A stretch of 64,000 nucleotides of DNA, taken from the NCBI RefSeq assembly GCF_042453785.1, contig NC_091670.1:34297501-34361500 (forward strand), in the 5' to 3' direction. Both the position numbers and the translations under genes were made by a program. Shown here one piece after another: positions 58,356 through 64,000 of this stretch; the first letter of the stretch is position 1; each line of letters opens with the position of its first letter. The notes under the pieces were generated by a model that searched no databases, was not told the DNA's origin, and was given only the letters and a program-made list of their open reading frames with translations. The stretch comes from Malus domestica. Its lineage: Eukaryota > Streptophyta > Magnoliopsida > Rosales > Rosaceae.

Positions 58356-61300
58356 GGACAAAACTTGGCTGCTTAATAGTTAGTAGGAAGTCCTGTTGAA
58401 TAGCTACTATGGCTGCTTACCAGTTTGACACTTGTCCACTATTTTTCTCCTTTCTACAAAAATTATGTAATAATAAAACATTATGTAAAGGACCAAAATA
58501 ACCTTATGCCCCGGTTCGATTTGTCTAGTCTTCTCCCTTTCCTATCTTTTGTTTCGCACAGACCCCAACTTTTCTTTTGTTCCTCTTCTTAGACAAAAGC
58601 CAATCCTCTTAATCATGTATTCTTTTTAATCTCCATATCTCATCAGCAACATCAGGTATATATGCACCCATTTTAATTTCAAGTTTTGGCAAATTTAATT
58701 AGTCGGTTTTTGATATTTAGGAATTATGACTCTAATTCTTGTTATTTAGGGTTACTGTTCTTTCACTTGTTTTTCAAGCATCTAATTTTCTTTTCATTTG
58801 ATGCTTGTTCCCTGTACAATGTGCATATACAAACCCATAATCTATCATTTTGAAAAGTGGCTAATTCTTTTTCATTTATATGGTTCATTGGGTTGTGTAG
58901 TTAATCCAAAGTTGTCTTTTTCGATTCATCAATTTGCAAGCAATATGTTTTTTTTTTTTTAAATACTCATGTGGTGGTTGTTTAAGTTTAAAAACTCATT
59001 TGTTCACAATATTTTTGTTTTTCAGATTACTAGAGATGGATACTTCAGATTTAATCAATGGGCCATGTGGTGATTCCGGAGTTGATTTACAAGGTGAGCC
59101 CCAAACTAATAATCCACCTGCGAATAATCTATATAGACCGAAAGTTTATGTGGATGTACTTGGAAGGGAATTTAGTTCGTGTGATAGTGCATATAAGTTT
59201 TATGTAGATTATGGTGGAAAAAGTGGTTTCAATGTACGGAAAAATCACTAGACAAAAACAAGATGAATTTGGTGTCAGGAGTAAGTTATTGTTGCTCAAA
59301 AGAAGGTTACTGACAAAAAGACAAACTGCCTGAAGTTGTAACTTATTCGCAACCAATTTCAAGAGTTGGTTCCCGAGTACATATGACTTGTCTACTTCAG
59401 AAAAGTGGAAAATTTAGGGTTGTGTATTTGAGGAAGGTTATAATCATGATTTAATTGCAATACCAATGAAGCATATGCTTAAAATCAATAGAAGTATGTA
59501 TGAGGCTCAAAAAGCACACGTTGATGATGCAGAAAAGGCAGGATTACCTATTAAAGCAACTGTGGACCTAATGAGAATAGAAGTTGGAGTCATGACAATC
59601 TTGGATTTTTGGATAAAGATTATAGGAATTATATACAGAGCAAGCGAAAGAATAAAATGAAAAAAATGAGATGTTGGTGCTATATTGCATTATTTTCAAA
59701 AAATGCACTCGAAAAACTCCTCCTATTTTTATGCAATGCAAGTTGATGATGATGATATGATCACAAACATATTTTGGGCTAATGCACATTCGGTAAGTGA
59801 TTATAATCTCTTTGGTGATGTTGTGTGCTTTGATACCACTTATCAAACTAACGAATATGGTCGACCATTTGCACCATTTGTTGGAGTTAACCATCATAAG
59901 CAAGCTGTAGTATTTGGTGTAGCTTTGTTGTATAATGAAACTACAACTTCTTTTTTGTGGCTATTTAATACTTTTCTCTCAGCAATGTTCGGAAAACAAC
60001 AAAGAACAATTCTTACAGATCAATCGGTTGCAATGTCAAGGGAAATATTTGAAGTATTTCCTGAAACTTGTCATCGATTATGTGTTTGGCACATTTATCA
60101 AAATGCAGCCAAGAATTTGAGCCATGTTTTTCATAGATCAACAGAATTTGCTCATGATTCCAGCACATGTGTATATGATTATGAAGATGAAAATCAGTGG
60201 CTACTAGCATGGAATAATATGCTTGAGAAATATAGCCTTCAAAACAACAATTGGTTTCATGACATATTTAACTTGCGAGAAAAATGGGATTCGGTGTATG
60301 GACGGCATACTTTCACTGCGGACATGAAGAGCACACAACATAGTGAATCTATGAACAACGTCTTAAAAAAATATTTGAAGCCTAAACATGATTTTCTACG
60401 ATTCTTTGAGCATTATGAGAGAGTGTTGCCATATCGAAGATATCAAGAATTACTTGCTGATTTCATGATGATGGAGACTTGTCCTATATTATTAGCAAAT
60501 GTAGAAATGTTGCAGCAAGCGGTGAAGGTTTATACCCCAGAGGTATTTAAACTTTTCCAAAAAGAGTATACATGCTTCTTGGTTGTAGTATATAGAGTAT
60601 ACATGCTTCTTGGTTGTAGTATTCACAAAATTGATAAGTCTGAGATGATTACGGAGTGCAGAGTATTTTTGTGCTAGTAAACGTCAATAACACTTGGTTA
60701 AATTTGAAGCTTCAACACAGATAGTTGATTGTAGCTGTATGAAATTCTCTTTTGTTGGGATTTTATGTGGTCATGCACTCAAAGCGCTTGATAAAAAGAA
60801 TGTGAAAAAAATCCCCATCCCATTACATATGAAATCGATGGACAAAAGCGGCAAAGGCTAGAAGTATGAAAGATTACCATGGAGTGGGTGCTCATGATAA
60901 TCCTAAAGAATCTATGGGAAAGCGTTATAGTCATTTGTGTCGCAATTTTCGTGAAATTGCTTCCTTAGCTGCAGAACATGACAAGTTAACTGAGTATGCA
61001 CATCATCGTTCAATTGAGAAGCTTAAAGGCTTGGAAGAAAAAAAAGAAAAGCCTTGGTGAAAAAGATTGCACAAGTGGTGTTCAAAATTTGAAAGGCAAG
61101 GTTGATTCAACTGGTAAAGAACATGTTGAGATAATGGTTGAGCCTAATAATTGTGAAACAACAATTGTTTATGGAGTTGAGAGAAAAGCTATAGTCGGAC
61201 ATCCACACGGTCAACTGAAGGATCCGCTTGAACAAAAAAGGTCTAAGTCGACATCCAAGAGTAAAAAAACTCCTGCAAGACGACAAATAGCTATGGAGGT

Positions 61301-62623
61301 ACCTAAATTGTATTTTGTGCATGTGCAAAGTGATTAATGTATTATCTTGCAAATGTAATTTTTTTTTTGGTCAAAATTTTTTGTAGGAATTTACTTGCAC
61401 AGGTGAAAGTTCACAAACAATCCAGGGTGTAGGACATGAGGCTCATTTATTTGATAGCTTGTCTCAAGTAAGGACTTTTAACTCTTTTAATTTTAATGAA
61501 GTTATATCAAAATTTAATTTCTAGACATAAAAGTTGAGCTTGAGAATACAAACTTACTCTTTAAACATAAATGTAGGGATATGTCAATGTTGGAATTGGT
61601 TCAGAACAACAATTTCAAGCTACACATGGAATTCAGTGCACCAATGTATTGCCTTACTTTGAAAGAATTTTTAGCTTGTCAACTTATTTTATCCTGTTTT
61701 GATTTTCTAATATATTAATTTCAACACTCATTTTTTTTTCTTTTGCCTCTCATAGGATATACCAAAGAAAACCAAGTTTTCATTTTTAACTTCCGGAAGT
61801 TTGGACGAGATTACATGTTGGCAACAAAATATCTCCTTCACTCAACTGCTTAATGTGAATATTACATATACGACAACTATAATACATACAAACAAATATA
61901 GATGTGTAGAAAATGTTGATCCTATTATATATTTAGCCGCTTGACTTTTTGTTTGTAGGAATCAACAACAAATTTCCATGCATTTTCACAAGATGAAAGA
62001 GCCAAACAAAATGGAAATTGAACAGGATTTTCATTTGTAGATTTTTTGTAAAATGGAAAATTGGAGGTGTGGAGTATCCACCTATTATTTTGGCGTCCTC
62101 CAACATGAAGAAAAAATTGGAAGATATTTCTTTTTGTTTTTGGCAAATTTTGCGCATTATAAAAAATTGAAGTGGAGGTTGCACCATTTTCCTTTTGAAT
62201 TGTACTATCTTAAGTTAAAATAACTTGTAATTGTCTATTGTCTTTGAATTGACATATCTGCTTTCTAAAATAGTTATTCTAATCTTTTATACAAGTAAAA
62301 AAATAAAAAATAAATAAAGAACCCATTAATTAAATTTGCTTAAACTTGAAAACGAAAAATGGTGCGTGCATGAGCTTTTGCCAAGAAGAGGAACAAAACA
62401 AAGTTGGGGTATGTGAACAAAATAAAGGAAAGAGAGAAGACTGGACAAATTGAACGGGGGTATAAAGGTATTTTAGTTCTTTACATGATATTTTAATATT
62501 ACAAAACTTTTTTAAGAAAGAAAAAAAACAGTGGACATGTCACATACGTCCAAACTGGTGAGCAGCCACAATGACTATTCAGCAGGACTTCCCGCTAACT
62601 ATTAAGCAGCCAAGTTTTGTCGG
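58356..62623 (+). mobile_element. Mutator-like element with long terminal inverted repeats
   Basis: Ends GGACAAAACTTGGCTGCTTA and TAAGCAGCCAAGTTTTGTCG begin inverted repeats of about 280-290 bp. TATTGAAA flanks both sides (58348-58355, 62624-62631), part of a 9-bp duplication with one mismatch, the length expected of MULEs. A FAR1-type transposase pseudogene occupies the interior. Both ends are preserved, so the element could still be mobilised by an active transposase elsewhere. Confidence 0.9.
59036..61340 (+). pseudogene. FAR1-related MULE transposase, broken
   Basis: The start at 59036 follows a leader acceptor (TTTTCAG). An N-terminal FAR1-like DNA-binding part (REFSSCDSAYKFYVDYGGKS) runs into a stop at about 59249. 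Further pieces are EEGYNHDLIAIPMKHMLKIN and AGLPIKATVDLM. From 59685 an open stretch carries the MULE domain: CFDTTYQTNEYGRPFAPFVG and FGVALLYNETTTSFLWLFNT, then TDQSVAMSREI and CHRLCVWHIYQNAAKNLSHV. Asp in FDTT and TDQS are the expected DDE residues. A SWIM zinc finger remnant (CSCMKFSFVGILCGHALKAL, about 60735) lies after another frame break. A 31-bp tandem duplication at about 60566-60622 adds to the damage. Confidence 0.88.
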
Positions 62624-62631
62624 TATTGAAA

Positions 62632-62732
62632 AACAAATTGGGTAGGTTCATTTTCTAAGTCTAGATTACCCCACTACTAAAACGAAGTGATAGCTCGTCA
62701 CTCCGAAAGGACCTTTTCCGAAATTTGAATGT

Positions 62733-62768
<36 letters not shown>
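62632..62768 (+). promoter_or_regulatory. Promoter/5' UTR of the MOSC gene with (GA)n
   Basis: A GA run (62733-62767) ends one base before the start codon. The MULE ends only about 140 bp upstream of the ATG, so it borders or interrupts the promoter. Confidence 0.6.
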
Positions 62769-62771
<3 letters not shown>

Positions 62772-63839
62772 GAGAAGGCAGGAGCAGCAGAAGCCATAGC
62801 CAAGGTCTCATCAATCTTCATATACCCAGTAAAATCATGCCGCGGAATTTCAGTGTCCCAAGCTCCTCTCACTCCAACTGGTATGTAATAATTCACAACG
62901 GTCAATCCTTCTCTCTATTACTCTCATTTCTTCCAGTTTCAATTTCACTAGTGATATTTCTGTTGAACCAGTTGAATCTATTTTACTATATGATTGAAAA
63001 GTACATGAAAGTCTGTGTCTTTCTTGAGCACCAGAAGGAAATGATCATTTAGCTTTTAAATCAAATTGTTTGCATGATTAAGTTAAATTAAGGATCCATA
63101 TTAAATTGACCCAATTGAGTTTCCTCCCTATTTGTTGAAATTATACATGAAATTAGTTATTTTTATTTCCATGCCTTTTCGAGTCGCAGAAACAGCCTCT
63201 TTGCAAAGGTAAGGCTGTGTGCGATAGACGTCTTCCGACCCTCACAAAGTAGGGAGCCTTGTAGGCTTGGGGTCGCCCATACTTTTTCTAGTGCTGTTAT
63301 CGGTTTGTTGGATTATTCTATGTACATGATTAAAGCTGGGAGTTTTCTTTTACCCACTGATTTTCTAGGAGGGGAAAAACATATGAGAAGAGTAGTATGC
63401 AGGAGGCTCTAATTGGGTTTTGGAAAATATGGTTTTGTAACATTTTGATTATCCTTCTTACGCGAATTCGATCACTTTAGTTATTCAGTTAATCCATAGG
63501 AGCTGGCAAATGAATGCATCCACAAAAGCACAAATTTTAGCTGAATTTACTGTTTCTTACACTATTGATTGATGGTCCTTTATATTTCTTAATTTGGTAA
63601 CAGGGAATAAATTATTGAAATGAAGATTGTTGGTTGGATTGCGAAGTGCAGGGCATGTTTGATTTTTCCAATATGTTTTGGATGTACAGGATTTCGATGG
63701 GATCGGCAGTGGTTAGTTGTAAACTCCAAGGGAAGGGCATATACTCAAAGAGTTGAACCAAAGCTTGCTTTGGTTGAGGTAGAGCTGCCAAATGAGGCGT
63801 TTGTCGAGGGTTGGGAACCTACCAAAAGCTCTTATCTAG
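62769..63839 (+). CDS. MOSC-domain protein (mARC-type), 5' part only
   Basis: Exon 1 (62769-62880) and exon 2 (63690-63839) join in phase 1. Together they give the first 87 residues of the MOSC N-terminal beta-barrel: VSSIFIYPVKSCRGISVSQA, then GFRWDRQWLVVNSKGRAYTQ and RVEPKLALVEVELPNEAF. The IYPVKSC and FRWDRxWxV motifs define the molybdenum-cofactor amidoxime-reducing component family, N-reductases of the mitochondrial outer membrane. A donor (CTAG|GTAAAA) follows exon 2. The C-terminal MOSC domain with its cofactor Cys lies beyond the window. Intron 1 carries an SINE remnant. Confidence 0.9.
63195..63290 (+). mobile_element. Au-like SINE remnant in intron 1 of the MOSC gene
   Basis: AAAGGTAAGGCTGTGTGCGA, CCGACCCTCACAAAGTAGGG and AGCCTTGTAGGCTTGGGGTC resemble the SINE at 51193 but are more diverged. 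Confidence 0.7.
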
Positions 63840-64000
63840 GTAAAAAGAAAGTAATTTTCTGTTTTGCTACAAAGTTTGTTTTCCCTCATTTTTTACTGTG
63901 TGTATGCCCTCTGTAGCCGAAAAACTTTATCCTTAAGCAGGAGATGTGGTGATTTACTCAGATGTCTTTCTCCTAACTAGTGATCAAATTCTCACGTGAT

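Overview
This is nuclear DNA of a flowering plant. Genes are split by GT-AG introns, intergenic DNA is AT-rich, and transposable elements lie between, and sometimes inside, single-copy housekeeping genes. The gene families and repeats look like those of woody eudicots, most likely Rosaceae (apple/pear type). That assignment rests on recognition of families, not on a search.

Layout. 0-1 kb holds a CLE gene whose C-terminus contains the exact TDIF peptide. 1.4-3.8 kb is a cluster of small non-autonomous elements and a long hairpin. 4.1-6.9 kb is a decayed minus-strand DCAF4-type WD40 gene. 7.3-8.6 kb is LTR-like remnant sequence. 8.8-16.0 kb is one young, complete-ended Ty3/gypsy element on the minus strand: LTRs of 630 and 628 bp, 5-bp target duplication, broken gag, pol reduced to the integrase C-terminus, and an antisense transcription-unit-like region. 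17.9-19.1 kb is an R2R3-MYB gene. 22-26.5 kb carries long-inverted-repeat elements, a LINE RNase H remnant, a PPR pseudogene and a 970-bp TTA-flanked element. 26.6-28.0 kb is a PPR gene, and 28.7-30.0 kb a frameshifted F-box gene.

32.0-34.0 kb is a two-exon LLPH/DUF2423 ribosome-biogenesis gene whose last exon is duplicated as a pseudogene at 36.8-37.1 kb. 39.6-43.5 kb is a vacuolar sorting receptor with 12 coding exons. 44.7-46.4 kb has a fold-back element, a solo LTR and a LINE tail. 47.0-51.0 kb is the plastid SET-domain gene PTAC14 (13 exons, 487 aa). 52.9-53.5 kb encodes mitochondrial ribosomal protein S33, tail-to-tail with the intronless DYW-class editing factor OTP84 (905 aa). 58.4-62.6 kb is a complete-ended Mutator-like element with a broken FAR1-type transposase. 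The window ends inside a MOSC-domain (mARC-type) gene.

The host genes do not form a pathway or operon. Several serve organelles (PTAC14 and OTP84 in plastids, S33 and probably the MOSC protein in mitochondria). TDIF-CLE and the MYB both belong to families linked to vascular or wall development, but nothing in the sequence connects them. I found no convincing new multi-gene system. The least explained signals are the antisense unit inside the gypsy element, the near-perfect hairpin at 3.4-3.6 kb, and a CT microsatellite starting next to the first splice donor of PTAC14.
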